Numbered from the stretch's first letter, positions 16,597 through 25,441 are shown. The stretch: DNA of 64,000 bases from P36-A1 sp049478495 (GCF_049478495.1 NZ_CP168083.1:1550001-1614000), one strand, 5' to 3'. Notes: a model not told the origin generated them from the sequence alone. A program made the numbers and translations.

Positions 16597-16628
16597 AATC
16601 TACGTATGTTATAATTTAAACGTAGATT
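16597..16628. promoter_or_regulatory. Inverted repeat upstream of the antirepressor gene
   Basis: AATCTACGT and its complement AACGTAGATT are separated by 13 bases that include TTATAAT on the plus strand. It covers the stop codon of the upstream gene and lacks a T tail, so it looks more like an operator than a terminator. Confidence 0.4.
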
Positions 16629-16885
16629 TTATTTGTTTTAAGCGATTTAACTGGCGGGTTATCGCTTTTTTGTTTGTCTAAATCATCTTGAGCTTTAACT
16701 AAGGTTTCTACTGTGCAATCTCTTACTTTTGCTACTCTACTAGCTAATACCCAACGTTGAGTAGTTTGTATTTTAAGGTCTTCTCTAACTTGTCTATTTA
16801 TTTTTTTTATAATATTTTCACAAGTTCTTACCTTAAGTCTTAATACAATTGACATTGCCTCTGGGCTGACTAATTTATCTGTCAT
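16616..16885 (-). CDS. Phage early protein with probable DNA-binding helices, unknown
   Basis: 89 residues. AAAGGAGG precedes the start. The N-terminal half (LVSPEAMSIVLRLKVRTCENIIKKIN) could be an excisionase-like or helix-turn-helix fold. It is located between the Cro-like gene and the antirepressor, where excisionases or early regulators are common. No firm family. Confidence 0.5.
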   Translation of the reverse strand: MTDKLVSPEAMSIVLRLKVRTCENIIKKINRQVREDLKIQTTQRWVLASRVAKVRDCTVETLVKAQDDLDKQKSDNPPVKSLKTNKIYV

Positions 16886-16887
16886 GT

Positions 16888-17106
16888 TTATTCCTCCTTT
16901 CCAAATTCCTCATACAGTTTAATTCGTTTTGATTTAGGAATTTTTAATATTTTCGCAATTTTTTTAGCTGTGTTTATTGAAGGATTTCTTTCACCATTTT
17001 CTATTAGTGAGATATATTGAAAAGAAATATTGGCTTCATTAGCTAATTCGTTTTGAGTCAAACCTCTTTTTAACCTGTATTCTTTAATTAAATTCAAAAT
17101 TTTCAC
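16888..17106 (-). CDS. Cro-like XRE-family regulator
   Basis: 72 residues, nearly all of which form one HTH_3 domain: LIKEYRLKRGLTQNELA, then NISFQYISLIENGERNPS. It is divergent from the CI-like repressor and starts the early operon, the standard place of Cro in the lysis-lysogeny switch. Confidence 0.88.
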   Translation of the reverse strand: MKILNLIKEYRLKRGLTQNELANEANISFQYISLIENGERNPSINTAKKIAKILKIPKSKRIKLYEEFGKEE

Positions 17107-17279
17107 CTCTTTATTCTACTTTTTGTTGAATACAAATATATTATAATTCTATCTTTCGTTTAAGTCAATATTAAATTCTCTTTTTTTGAGAATTAATGAT
17201 ATATTTATTTACAGTTCAACTTTTAGTAGATAGAATATTAAACAAGAAGTAGAATATTTCTACAATGGAGGTGTGTTTT
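17107..17279. promoter_or_regulatory. Divergent lysis-lysogeny control region with operator-like palindromes
   Basis: The gap between cro and cI contains several related elements: GTAGAATATTTCTAC (near 17250-17268, close to a perfect palindrome), a TAGTAGATAGAATA element, a TTCTAT half-site and ATTCTC-N7-GAGAAT. The recurrent half-site is GTAGAA or TAGAAT. A TATAAT-like element occurs on the minus strand near 17140. Typical operator array for a phage repressor. Confidence 0.65.
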
Positions 17280-17918
17280 ATGATTGGTGATATATTGAAG
17301 GGATTAAGGAAAAAATCCGGACTAACACAGAAAGAATTAGCTAAATTATTGAATATTAGTCATCAAGCTTACTCAAAATATGAGAATGAAGTAACTGAAC
17401 CAAATATAGAAACGATTAATATTTTATCTGAAATTTTTAACGTGACTACCGATTTTCTTTTAGGCAAAGAAAAAACACCAACAATAACTATTGATGGTGT
17501 TGAAGAAGAGTTAATTAAAATACCTGTTTTAGGTAATATACAAGCCGGTAATCCTACTTTTGCAGAAGATAACATAATTGGTTATGAAGATGTTCCAGCA
17601 AGCTTTGTAAAGGGCAATCCAAGCGAATATGGATTTCTATACGTAAATGGTGATTCAATGAATCTTGCTAGAATTTATGAAGGTGACAAGATTCTAATTC
17701 ATAAGCAAAATGATGTTAATAATGGAGATATTGCGGTTGTCATGGTCAATGGAGAAGACTTTACTTTAAAAAGAGTTTATAAAAAAGATAACTTATTAAT
17801 ACTTCAACCTGAAAGTAGTAACACTATTCACCAAGCTAGATATTTTACACCTCAAGAAGTTTTAGAAAAACCAGTAGTAATCATGGGCAGATTAGAAAAA
17901 AATATAATTGATTACTAA
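17280..17918 (+). CDS. CI/LexA-type phage repressor with S24 autoprotease domain
   Basis: 212 residues. N-terminal HTH (LRKKSGLTQKELAKLLNIS, residues ~6-60), then an S24 peptidase domain with Ser in VNGDSMN and Lys in FTLKRVY as the catalytic dyad, and an Ala-Gly cleavage site in IQAGNP. RecA-stimulated self-cleavage would induce the prophage. A start at 17265 is possible but the GGAGG at 17267-17271 makes the ATG at 17280 the proper start. Intact, so immunity is probably still expressed. Confidence 0.92.
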   Translation: MIGDILKGLRKKSGLTQKELAKLLNISHQAYSKYENEVTEPNIETINILSEIFNVTTDFLLGKEKTPTITIDGVEEELIKIPVLGNIQAGNPTFAEDNIIGYEDVPASFVKGNPSEYGFLYVNGDSMNLARIYEGDKILIHKQNDVNNGDIAVVMVNGEDFTLKRVYKKDNLLILQPESSNTIHQARYFTPQEVLEKPVVIMGRLEKNIIDY

Positions 17919-17950
17919 TGATAAAATAAATTAAAGGGAGAATTGTAGTA

Positions 17951-18484
17951 ATGATTAAAAATAAAATAAAAGAATTATTTCAAACAATAGTTGGCTTGGA
18001 TACTAATAGTGATGATCACACAAAAGAAACAACCTATGATATTGAAAACGAAATTTATATTTATAGTTGGGATTATATGCAAACAAACATTAAAAAAATG
18101 TTAGATCACTATTCTAAAATTGTTGACAAAGAAACAATTTACTACGGAAAAACTGATGAAGAGTTAGTAAATGATTTTGAAGTTGGACAAAAGATTTTCC
18201 AATTACCAATAACTAAAGATATTCAGACTAGATTAATTAAAGAGCCTCAAAATAAACATGATAGAAATGCAGTCAAGGTAGTGTGTGTACTAGATGGTAA
18301 AACATATCATATTGGATATATTCCATCAGAAATAAATAAATCAATTTTGAGCAAAATGAATAAAATAGATAATATAATCTTGTACATATTTGGTGGGAAA
18401 TTCAAGATGATAGAATCTAACAAAGCAATACATGAGTATCTTAACGATCATTATAGTGTAAGAATAAAAATTAACTACAAATAA
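17951..18484 (+). CDS. HIRAN-domain protein, phage cargo
   Basis: 177 residues. The C-terminal part fits the HIRAN domain: VGQKIFQLP, LIKEPQNKHDRNAVKV and HIGYIPSEI are its hallmark segments. HIRAN binds ssDNA 3' ends or damaged DNA and is often fused to helicases or nucleases; here it stands nearly alone with a ~60-residue acidic helical N-terminus. It lies downstream of cI and is likely expressed in the lysogen. A defence or DNA-damage role is plausible but not proven. Confidence 0.75.
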   Translation: MIKNKIKELFQTIVGLDTNSDDHTKETTYDIENEIYIYSWDYMQTNIKKMLDHYSKIVDKETIYYGKTDEELVNDFEVGQKIFQLPITKDIQTRLIKEPQNKHDRNAVKVVCVLDGKTYHIGYIPSEINKSILSKMNKIDNIILYIFGGKFKMIESNKAIHEYLNDHYSVRIKINYK

Positions 18485-18540
18485 TTAATATGGATTTACT
18501 CTTAAGAAGCCAATCGACTCTTTTTTGAAAGGATGTAACT

Positions 18541-19269
18541 ATGCCAGAAAAAATTCAAAACATATTGTTTTATATGGATGAATCAGGACTTATAAATAAA
18601 AATGAACCTTGCTCTATATATGGTGGGGTATGGTTTACTGATAAAAAGAAAAAAGAAATTTTTTTGAGAAGATATAAGTCAATAATAAAAAATATAAAAT
18701 GTAAATATTGCAAAGACGAGCAAGGAAAATGCAACTTATCCAATTGCCCAGAAGTTAAAAATACTATTATTAAAAATACTGATCGTAGACGCATTTTTAC
18801 TCTTATAAAAAAAGACTGCAATACGTACTCAGTCATTATTAATAATTCTAAGCTTTATTCAAGTGTACTTTGTGCAAAGGAAGCTCGTGGAAGATATAAA
18901 GATTATATAATTAAAAGGATAATAAAAGATGTTATTAAACATGAATTAAATAACAATTATATCAATGGCCAAAAACATATAAATATTTGTATTGATTTAG
19001 ACCAATCAAGTACTGTATCAAACGGATATTATGGTTTAAAAGATGGGATAATTGAAGAATTAGTATATGGTATACAAAACTTTGATTATGGCATTACTTT
19101 TCCACCAATATTAAAATCTGCAGAATGTAAAATTCATTATTGCGACTCTAAAAATCATTCATTGATACAAGCATCAGATATACTAGTAGGTGAAGTAAGA
19201 AAAATGTATATTAGAAGAGATATAAAAAGTATTAATAAGTTATTAAATGTAAAATTATATCAACCTTAA
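18541..19269 (+). CDS. DUF3800-family protein, phage cargo
   Basis: 242 residues. The N-terminus FYMDESG (Asp13 region) and the late LIQASDILVGEVRK carry the conserved Asp residues of DUF3800, an RNase H-like fold family commonly linked with mobile elements and suspected nuclease activity. Between them is a Cys-rich insertion (CKYCKDEQGKCNLSNC) that could bind zinc. It follows the HIRAN gene with a 56-base gap and lies in the lysogenic-expression zone. No toxin or immunity partner visible. Confidence 0.75.
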   Translation: MPEKIQNILFYMDESGLINKNEPCSIYGGVWFTDKKKKEIFLRRYKSIIKNIKCKYCKDEQGKCNLSNCPEVKNTIIKNTDRRRIFTLIKKDCNTYSVIINNSKLYSSVLCAKEARGRYKDYIIKRIIKDVIKHELNNNYINGQKHINICIDLDQSSTVSNGYYGLKDGIIEELVYGIQNFDYGITFPPILKSAECKIHYCDSKNHSLIQASDILVGEVRKMYIRRDIKSINKLLNVKLYQP

Positions 19270-19273
19270 ATAT

Positions 19274-19392
19274 AAAAAAAAAGCAAATCTACAATTGTAG
19301 AAATGCTTTCCCACCTAGGCCGCGTATTTATAAATACGCTTAAAATTTTCATTTGACTTATTAGGTGTAGACCTGTCGAAGAATAATCTTCC
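19274..19392 (-). ncRNA. Candidate structured small RNA, antisense to the integrase leader
   Basis: On the minus strand there is a TATAAT at 19399-19404, then about 110 bases without a credible gene but with nested complementarity: ACCGGAAGATTATTCTTCG, the pair CACCTA/TAGGTG, the perfect palindrome GCGTATTTATAAATACGC, and a final hairpin GCATTTCTACAATTGTAGATTTGC followed by nine T. Promoter, structure and terminator in order make an independent RNA likely. No known family recognised. Confidence 0.5.
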
Positions 19393-19473
19393 GGTACCAT
19401 TATAATATACCATAAATGATATAAATTCAATAAAAGTGTTTTACATATTAAATATAAATTTAGAGGTGACACT

Positions 19474-20562
19474 ATGTCTGTAAGAAAAAGAAAAAGCACT
19501 GGTAAATGGAGTTTTGATGTTAGATATAAAACTCTTAGTGGTCAAAATAAAAGAAAAGAGCAAAGTGGATTTAATAGTAAGCAGGAAGCTAAAGATGCAG
19601 AGCTAAAGTTTTTAATAAGTGTAAATGAGCAAGATAATTCAAATAATATGACTATCAAAGAAATATGTGATATCTATGTAGAAACGAAATCAAAATCAGT
19701 AACAAAAAGCACAATGAAATACACTAATAACATTATCAATCTGCATATTTTGCCACATTTGTCAAAAAAAGAATTAAGAGAAATAAATCATCAAACATTA
19801 TTAAAATGGCATAATGAATTAGCTAATAAAGAACTTTCTAATAAAAGAATAAATGGAGTAACTAAAAAATTAAGAGAAATATATAATTTTGCTAATAAAA
19901 TAAACGATTCAAATTATAATCCTTTTAAAGCTATAGAAAAACTAAAAGAAAAGCCAAAAAAAGAGATAGTCGTATATGACTATCCCACATTTAAAAAGTA
20001 TGAAGATGTAATTGATGATTTTGAATATAAGGTATATTTCAACATCCTATACTGGACTGGATTACGATCAGCTGAAAGTTGGGCGCTAACTTGGAATGAC
20101 TTTTTAATTGAAACAAAAGAAGTTGATATTAATAAGAGTTGTATTCAAGGCATTAAAGGTATTGCCTGGGAGATTGGACCAACTAAAACTAAAGAAAGTA
20201 ATCGTAAGATATTATTAGATAATCATACTTTCGATTTATTAATTCAATTAAAAGAAATCAAACAGAATTATGATGGTTATACTGAAGATGAATTTATTTT
20301 TGGTGGAGTTGAACCATTCAGAAAAAATACAGTTAATAGTTATAATAAAAAATACGCAAATCTTGCTGAAGTGGAGTATATTAGTTTACATTGCTTTAGA
20401 CATTCTCACGCTACATTGATAATTCAAAAAACAAAAGATTATAAAATGGCATCAAAAAGATTAGGCCATAAAACTGAAAAAGAAACAATTGCGACATACT
20501 CTCATTTAATTAAAGATAGTGAAACTCAATTAATGTTTGAGTTAAATAATTTAAATAAGTAA
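19474..20562 (+). CDS. int: Prophage tyrosine integrase
   Basis: 362 residues. Arm-binding AP2-like domain at residues ~1-55 (SVRKRKSTGKWSFDVRY), core-binding SAM-like domain ~65-160, catalytic domain ~165-362 with Arg in TGLRSAE, HCFRHSHAT (His-x-x-Arg), LGHKTEKETIATYSH (third His and nucleophile Tyr). It matches phage and ICE integrases of Bacillota. GAGGTGA stands 6 bases before the ATG. It is the rightmost prophage gene and points outward, so the attachment site should be within the next ~130 bases. Confidence 0.93.
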   Translation: MSVRKRKSTGKWSFDVRYKTLSGQNKRKEQSGFNSKQEAKDAELKFLISVNEQDNSNNMTIKEICDIYVETKSKSVTKSTMKYTNNIINLHILPHLSKKELREINHQTLLKWHNELANKELSNKRINGVTKKLREIYNFANKINDSNYNPFKAIEKLKEKPKKEIVVYDYPTFKKYEDVIDDFEYKVYFNILYWTGLRSAESWALTWNDFLIETKEVDINKSCIQGIKGIAWEIGPTKTKESNRKILLDNHTFDLLIQLKEIKQNYDGYTEDEFIFGGVEPFRKNTVNSYNKKYANLAEVEYISLHCFRHSHATLIIQKTKDYKMASKRLGHKTEKETIATYSHLIKDSETQLMFELNNLNK

Positions 20563-20583
20563 ATCGGTCGCCAATCGGTCGCC
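20562..20583 (+). repeat. Tandem 11-bp repeat at the integrase stop codon
   Basis: AATCGGTCGCC occurs twice in direct succession, overlapping the stop codon. Directly repeated GGTCGCC elements next to integrase genes are typical integrase arm-binding sites. Confidence 0.6.
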
Positions 20584-20705
20584 AAAATATCAAATTTAGC
20601 TATATTTTGCACATATTGTAAACTGCTAAAAACTCGATTAAACTGCGTTTTACTACATCTATCACATCTATATTATAAAACCGGCAGGAACCTCCATTAT
20701 AAAAA
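20584..20705. other. Probable right attachment region
   Basis: Non-coding stretch after the integrase. The segment around 20627-20700 (containing ACCGGCAGGAACCTCC) changes in composition and is followed by a host terminator, so the crossover is likely here. I find no second copy in the window; the left end would be beyond position 1. The sequence does not fold as a tRNA 3' end. Confidence 0.35.
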
Positions 20706-20708
20706 ACA

Positions 20709-20731
20709 AGCCCCTTACTTAAGGGGTTTTT
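20709..20731 (+). terminator. Rho-independent terminator near the prophage right end
   Basis: CCCCTT-ACTT-AAGGGG followed by five T. Six G/C-rich base pairs; probably belongs to the host gene or RNA at the attachment site. Confidence 0.75.
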
Positions 20732-20888
20732 ATTATATTAAAATAATCAAATATCTGATTAGAGCTTAAAATAGTTTTTTTGGATTATTTAATAAACCTC
20801 CAAACAATATATCAACCTAAAAAATTTTTAAACCTTGCTCTTTACACACTTTTTCAGTTAAATCAAACTTCAATATAAGTACCCCTTT

Positions 20889-21535
20889 TTACTTTTCTTG
20901 CTTCTTTACACCTTAAATCGAGATCTATTAAAGTTTTAAATAAAACCGATAATTGAAGCTTTATAAGTAGTAAGGTTTACATCTATAACTGAATCAACAA
21001 GTGAATACTCATATTCATTTTGTGCTCTTTTCGCATCATATCTATACCTAACATATCTACAGTTAAGTATATCAACACATCCATTACAAACAACGATTAT
21101 TTTATCTGTACGCTTACAAGGTATCATTGAATAATCAGAGCAAGTATTATTACATTTATTAACTTTACATTCCTGCATATGAATACAATCAAATACAAGA
21201 GATCTATCTCTTGTATTTGACTTAATATATAAGTATCTATGATTCTTAATTTCTTTACTTATTGTAACTTACTTTTCCTAAATCTTTAGCAATTGAAGTT
21301 TTAGTAGCAAATTTCTTTTAGTTTACTTTCAATGTATTCCCTTTCTACTAAAGTTAAATGTTTACCTTTATTTATTTCCATACTAATCACTCTTTCATAA
21401 AAATATAAAAAGCGAAATCTATTAATAATGTTGAATATCTATGTAAGACTAAGTTCTACTGATGTCTTAATGATAATCGATGTAAGACTTAATTCTATGA
21501 ATCAACTAGAAGTATAGAAGTTAACTTTACAACAA
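20889..21535 (-). pseudogene. Remnant of an IS30-family element
   Basis: Minus-strand sequence is homologous at the DNA level to the complete IS at 43.9-45.6 kb, including its right end (from the terminal GTTAACTTCTA region through the transposase N-terminus with the MQECKVNKCNN zinc-like segment). An internal deletion of ~130 bp, frameshifts near 21290 and loss of the DDE domain leave it inactive. Only an 80-codon frame (20936-21178) survives. Confidence 0.85.
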
Positions 21536-21567
21536 TATGTTTATTAATCAATAATTAGTCTAGATAA

Positions 21568-21600
21568 AAAAACTTCATATTAACATTGTTAACATGAAGA
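21568..21600 (-). terminator. Terminator of the following membrane protein gene
   Basis: On the minus strand CTTCATGTTAAC pairs with GTTAATATGAAG and is followed by seven T. Placed 7 bases after the stop of the 141-residue gene. Confidence 0.85.
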
Positions 21601-21606
21601 ATATTT

Positions 21607-22032
21607 TTATCTTTTTTTATAATGCGATTTTCTACTTTCTTTAACATTAGCTGCTTCCCAAGCATCATATTTAGGTGTATATAAATTTAACATAACCAAG
21701 TTAAGTAACAATGATGGTGCAATTAATTTTGATAATAAGTATGGATCATTAATTCCTTGTTGTAATCCTACAATAATATTAGGAATTGTTGATATTACTA
21801 AAGCTATAGTACCATAAATAATTAATTTTCTATCATTAAATTTATATGCATATCCGGTTAAAAAGACACAAACAACTATCATTACTGCTGCAAAAATAAA
21901 GCTAATTGCAAGTGGATTGAATACAAATGAACTACTTGGATTTGTAAATACTAAATACATTGTTCCACCAGCAAAAATGCTAACAATAAGCAACAGTGAT
22001 ACAGATATTAAAGTTAAAACTCTTTTAAACAA
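21607..22032 (-). CDS. Four-helix membrane protein, unknown
   Basis: 141 residues with four hydrophobic helices (about 5-28, 44-62, 72-90, 98-118) and a basic cytoplasmic tail (ESRKSHYKKR). No motifs recognised. It is monocistronic, with its own terminator and an AAGGAG-type site, and is divergent from the SDR gene. Confidence 0.75.
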   Translation of the reverse strand: MFKRVLTLISVSLLLIVSIFAGGTMYLVFTNPSSSFVFNPLAISFIFAAVMIVVCVFLTGYAYKFNDRKLIIYGTIALVISTIPNIIVGLQQGINDPYLLSKLIAPSLLLNLVMLNLYTPKYDAWEAANVKESRKSHYKKR

Positions 22033-22163
22033 TCTAAATCACTCCTTTTTCAATAATAGTATACCATAAATATTACATTTGATATATAAGTAAAAGCATA
22101 AATATAATTGACTTGATTTATATTTGCTATAATGAAATATATGGATAATTAAGGAGGACTATA

Positions 22164-22919
22164 ATGGGAAGACTAAATAATAAAGTTGCTATAATTACAG
22201 GTGCTGGTAGTGGTATTGGACAAGCAACTGCTATATTATTTGCACATGAAGGTGCAACAGTTATTGCAACTGATATTGATACTACAAGTCTAAATATTAC
22301 TGTAAGTAAAATTCAAGCTAATAATAAAAAAGTATATTCATTCAAACATGATGTTAGTAGTAGAACTGATTGGCAAGATTTAATAACTTTCATAAAAGAA
22401 AATGATTTAAAAGTTGATGTTCTTGCTAACATAGCAGGAATTAGTTCAAATATTTCTTTTTCATCTTTAACAGATGCAGAATGGGATAAAGTATTTGATG
22501 TTAATATGAAAAGTGTTTTTATTGGTGTTCAAGAAACTATACCTTTAATGATTGAACAATCACATGGTTCTATTATTAATGTATCTTCGATGTGTGGTCT
22601 TTTAGGTAATTGTGGGGCTGGGCCTTATGCTGCCTCTAAAGCAGCATTAACAAATTTTACTAAGTCTGTTGCACATGATTTTGCAGCCATGAATATCAGA
22701 TGTAATTCAGTACATCCAGGATATATTGCTACTAACATGACTAAAGATTTATTTGAAAATCCACTAATGCTAAAGTATTTCAAAGAAAACACACCTCTAC
22801 CATGCTTAGGCAGGCCTTTAGATATTGCTTTTGCAATAGTCTATCTTGCAAGTGAAGAATCGCAATTTATCACAGGAATTGAATTAATAGTAGATGGTGG
22901 AATTGTTAATTCAAGATAA
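22164..22919 (+). CDS. Short-chain dehydrogenase/reductase (classical SDR)
   Basis: 251 residues, full classical length. Rossmann cofactor motif TGAGSGIG (residues ~11-18), NIAG (~90), catalytic Ser in NVSSMCG, YAASK (Tyr and Lys, ~155-159), and the SDR C-terminal TGIELIVDGG. An Asp after beta-2 (TDID) suggests NAD preference over NADP. Substrate unknown; it resembles 3-oxoacyl-ACP or hydroxysteroid-type reductases. It forms a two-gene operon with the aldo/keto reductase 18 bases downstream. Confidence 0.92.
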   Translation: MGRLNNKVAIITGAGSGIGQATAILFAHEGATVIATDIDTTSLNITVSKIQANNKKVYSFKHDVSSRTDWQDLITFIKENDLKVDVLANIAGISSNISFSSLTDAEWDKVFDVNMKSVFIGVQETIPLMIEQSHGSIINVSSMCGLLGNCGAGPYAASKAALTNFTKSVAHDFAAMNIRCNSVHPGYIATNMTKDLFENPLMLKYFKENTPLPCLGRPLDIAFAIVYLASEESQFITGIELIVDGGIVNSR

Positions 22920-22937
22920 AATAAAAGGAGTTCAACT

Positions 22938-23789
22938 ATGAAAAATATAACTTTAAAAAATAATATGGAAATACCTAGATTAGGAATGGGAACTTGGTAT
23001 TTAGGAGAAAAAGCATCAACATGTATTCAGGAATTAGAAGCCTTAAGAGAAGGAATCGATTTAGGAATTACTTTAATTGATACAGCTGAACTATATGGAT
23101 ATGGTGCTTCAGAAGAGCTAATAGCAACAGCAATAAAAAAGTATGATCGTGAATCATTATTTATTGTAGACAAGGTAATGCCTCAAAATGCTACTAGAAA
23201 TAAAATATTTGAACATTTAAATGCTAGTTTAGAAAGATTAGATGTAGATTATATTGATTTGTATTTATTACATTGGCCTACAGGAAATGATTTACAAGAA
23301 GTAGTTGATTGTTTTGAAGAAATGGTTAAGTCAAAAAAAATTAAATCATGGGGAGTATCTAATTTTGATACTGATGATATGAAAGAATTACTAAAGTGTA
23401 ATAATGGAAATAATTGTGTAGTAAATCAAGTATTATATAATTTAGGATCTAGAGGAATAGAATATGATTTAATGCCTTACTTACATAAAAACAACATCGC
23501 ATTAATGGCTTATTCTCCATTAACACAAGCTGGTAACTATGCTAAAGGTATATTAAAAAATGAAACTTTAGTAACAATAGCTAAAAAATATAATATTAAA
23601 CCTATTCAATTATTATTAACATTTGTAATGCAAAATGAAAATATAATTGCGATACCAAGATCAGGAAAAGCACAACATATAAAAGAACTTCAAGAAGCAG
23701 CAAACATTAAACTAAAACAAGAAGATTATACTGCTTTAGATAAGGAATTTCCTGCTCCTGATCATAAAACAGAATTACATATTGAATAA
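22938..23789 (+). CDS. Aldo/keto reductase
   Basis: 283 residues. TIM-barrel AKR: LGMGTWYLG, catalytic Asp-Tyr-Lys-His set in DTAELYG (Asp, Tyr), VDKVMP (Lys) and LLHWP (His), and the C-terminal IPRSGKAQHI that binds NADPH phosphate. It reduces aldehydes or ketones with NAD(P)H. The pairing with an SDR suggests related carbonyl metabolism. Confidence 0.92.
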   Translation: MKNITLKNNMEIPRLGMGTWYLGEKASTCIQELEALREGIDLGITLIDTAELYGYGASEELIATAIKKYDRESLFIVDKVMPQNATRNKIFEHLNASLERLDVDYIDLYLLHWPTGNDLQEVVDCFEEMVKSKKIKSWGVSNFDTDDMKELLKCNNGNNCVVNQVLYNLGSRGIEYDLMPYLHKNNIALMAYSPLTQAGNYAKGILKNETLVTIAKKYNIKPIQLLLTFVMQNENIIAIPRSGKAQHIKELQEAANIKLKQEDYTALDKEFPAPDHKTELHIE

Positions 23790-23792
23790 ACC

Positions 23793-23836
23793 AAGAAACA
23801 GAAGCTGCTATTAACAACTTCTGTTTCTTTATTTTA
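23793..23836. terminator. Bidirectional terminator between convergent genes
   Basis: AAGAAACAGAAG pairs with CTTCTGTTTCTT, followed by TATTTT on the plus strand. Serves the aldo/keto reductase and the convergent coaX. Confidence 0.8.
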
Positions 23837-24599
23837 TATTATTTTTATAGAATAAGTGATGTAATCCATCAAGTATTAAATCTTGATTTAATATCACATC
23901 ACTACAAAGCATTTTAGCAATAATCTTAGCAAGTCCACCTGTTAAAATAACTTGAAGTTTAGCACCATACTCTATTTCCATCTTATTTATCATACCATCC
24001 AACATTGAAGCATAGCCATACATGATACCAGACTGCATACAACTGTTAGTATCTTTACCAATAACTTTAGATGGTATATCTAAATCTAACAATGGTAAAG
24101 CGCTAGTTGTTGTAGACAAAGAATCTGCACTAGTTTTAACTCCAGGACATATTACACCACCAATAAATTCTTTATTACTGTTTAAAATTGACATTGTTGT
24201 TGCAGTACCTAAATCAATAACTAAACAATTAACACCATATTTTTCATAAGCAGCTACAATACCAACTAAAATATCAGGTCCTAATGATTTAGGTTGATCA
24301 ATTTTTATTTTAATACCACTTTTTAAATTAGGTCCTACAAATGTCGGTTTTAATTTAAAATATTTTTTAGATAACTTTTCAAATACTGGATTAATAGCTA
24401 ATACAACACTTGAAACAATAACACCATTTATTTCATGATAATCTAAATCAACTAATTGAAGACAAGTAATTAAAGATATCGCATACTCATCTTCTGTTTT
24501 ATTATGATCTGTGTTTAACTTAAATGTTGCTAATAATTTCTTTTCTTTATATAATCCAAAACTTATATTTGAATTACCAATATCAATAGCTAATAGCAT
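23829..24599 (-). CDS. coaX: Type III pantothenate kinase
   Basis: 256 residues, standard length. ASKHA-fold motifs: DIGNSNISFG (phosphate 1), GPDILVGIVAAYEKYG, DLGTATTM (phosphate 2) and GGVICPGV. It phosphorylates pantothenate, the first step of coenzyme A synthesis; type III enzymes are not feedback-inhibited by CoA and need a monovalent cation. It follows the TtcA-like gene by 17 bases and is likely cotranscribed. Confidence 0.95.
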   Translation of the reverse strand: MLLAIDIGNSNISFGLYKEKKLLATFKLNTDHNKTEDEYAISLITCLQLVDLDYHEINGVIVSSVVLAINPVFEKLSKKYFKLKPTFVGPNLKSGIKIKIDQPKSLGPDILVGIVAAYEKYGVNCLVIDLGTATTMSILNSNKEFIGGVICPGVKTSADSLSTTTSALPLLDLDIPSKVIGKDTNSCMQSGIMYGYASMLDGMINKMEIEYGAKLQVILTGGLAKIIAKMLCSDVILNQDLILDGLHHLFYKNNIK

Positions 24600-24616
24600 A
24601 AGATACCTCCTATTTC

Positions 24617-25432
24617 TTAATATTCATCTAAGAATGAATATTTTTCTCCATCTTTAACATATCCAATAATTGTATCCATATTAACATTAGTTCCTGCAGC
24701 AAAAATTGATTTATCAACATCATCAAATATATCTTTATAATCCTTAATAAATTGCTTAATATGTGCTCTAGTGCTTGCTGTTTTACCAGCTGCTACAACA
24801 CATCCACAATTCATTGGTGAAAGGCTAGTTTGTTTAGTATAGTTAATAATATCTTTTTCTCTAACATACACCATTGGTCTTAATAATTCCATACCATCAT
24901 GATTAGTTGATTTTAATTTAGGCATCATAGTCTTAAAATTACCTGCATATAAAACATTCATCATAGTAGTTTCAATTACATCATTAAAATGATGACCTAA
25001 AGCAATCTTATTACATCCTAATTCTTGTGCAAAACCATATAAATGACCTCTTCTCATTCTTGCACATAAGTAACAAGGAAAATCAGCTGCCTTTTTTTCA
25101 ATTACTGCAAATATATTTGTCTCAAACAAATGAATTGGAATATTCAAATGTTTACAATTTTCAATCATCATAGCTTTATCAAATTCTGAAAAACCTGGAT
25201 CCATTGCAATAAACTCTAAATCAAATTTCTTTTTACCATGTTTTTGCAACTCTTGAAATAGTTTTGCAAGTAACATAGAATCCTTTCCACCACTAACACA
25301 AACTGCAATTTTGTCACCATCTTGTATCATATCAAACTCATTGATTGCTTTAACAAATGGTGCCCATAACTTACCACGATATTTTTTTATAATAGATCTT
25401 TCTATTTCTTTTAAACTTACTTTTTCTTCCAT
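24617..25432 (-). CDS. TtcA-like tRNA 2-thiocytidine biosynthesis ATPase
   Basis: About 271 residues. PP-loop CVSGGKDSMLLA near residue 45, the CxxC pair in PCYLCARMRRG (~120), and ALGHHFNDVIETTMMNVLYAG, all typical of the TtcA/TilS-like group that adenylates a tRNA base before sulfur transfer. A further cysteine pair, MNCGC, lies near 205. The reported GTG start at 25441 falls in the ribosome binding site (AAGAAGG); the ATG at 25432 is better. Group members in Bacillota are annotated as tRNA 2-thiocytidine synthase-like; exact tRNA target not certain. Confidence 0.85.
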   Translation of the reverse strand: MEEKVSLKEIERSIIKKYRGKLWAPFVKAINEFDMIQDGDKIAVCVSGGKDSMLLAKLFQELQKHGKKKFDLEFIAMDPGFSEFDKAMMIENCKHLNIPIHLFETNIFAVIEKKAADFPCYLCARMRRGHLYGFAQELGCNKIALGHHFNDVIETTMMNVLYAGNFKTMMPKLKSTNHDGMELLRPMVYVREKDIINYTKQTSLSPMNCGCVVAAGKTASTRAHIKQFIKDYKDIFDDVDKSIFAAGTNVNMDTIIGYVKDGEKYSFLDEY

Positions 25433-25441
25433 GTTTTTCAC

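Noticed and set aside
19266..19499. 77-codon minus-strand frame over the int leader
   Set aside because: It has no convincing ribosome binding site, runs through the terminator hairpin and promoter, and the structured RNA explains the region better.
20627..20700. tRNA or tmRNA 3' end as phage attachment site
   Set aside because: The sequence lacks a GTTCRA T-loop and does not pair into an acceptor or T-arm, so I do not name an RNA gene here.
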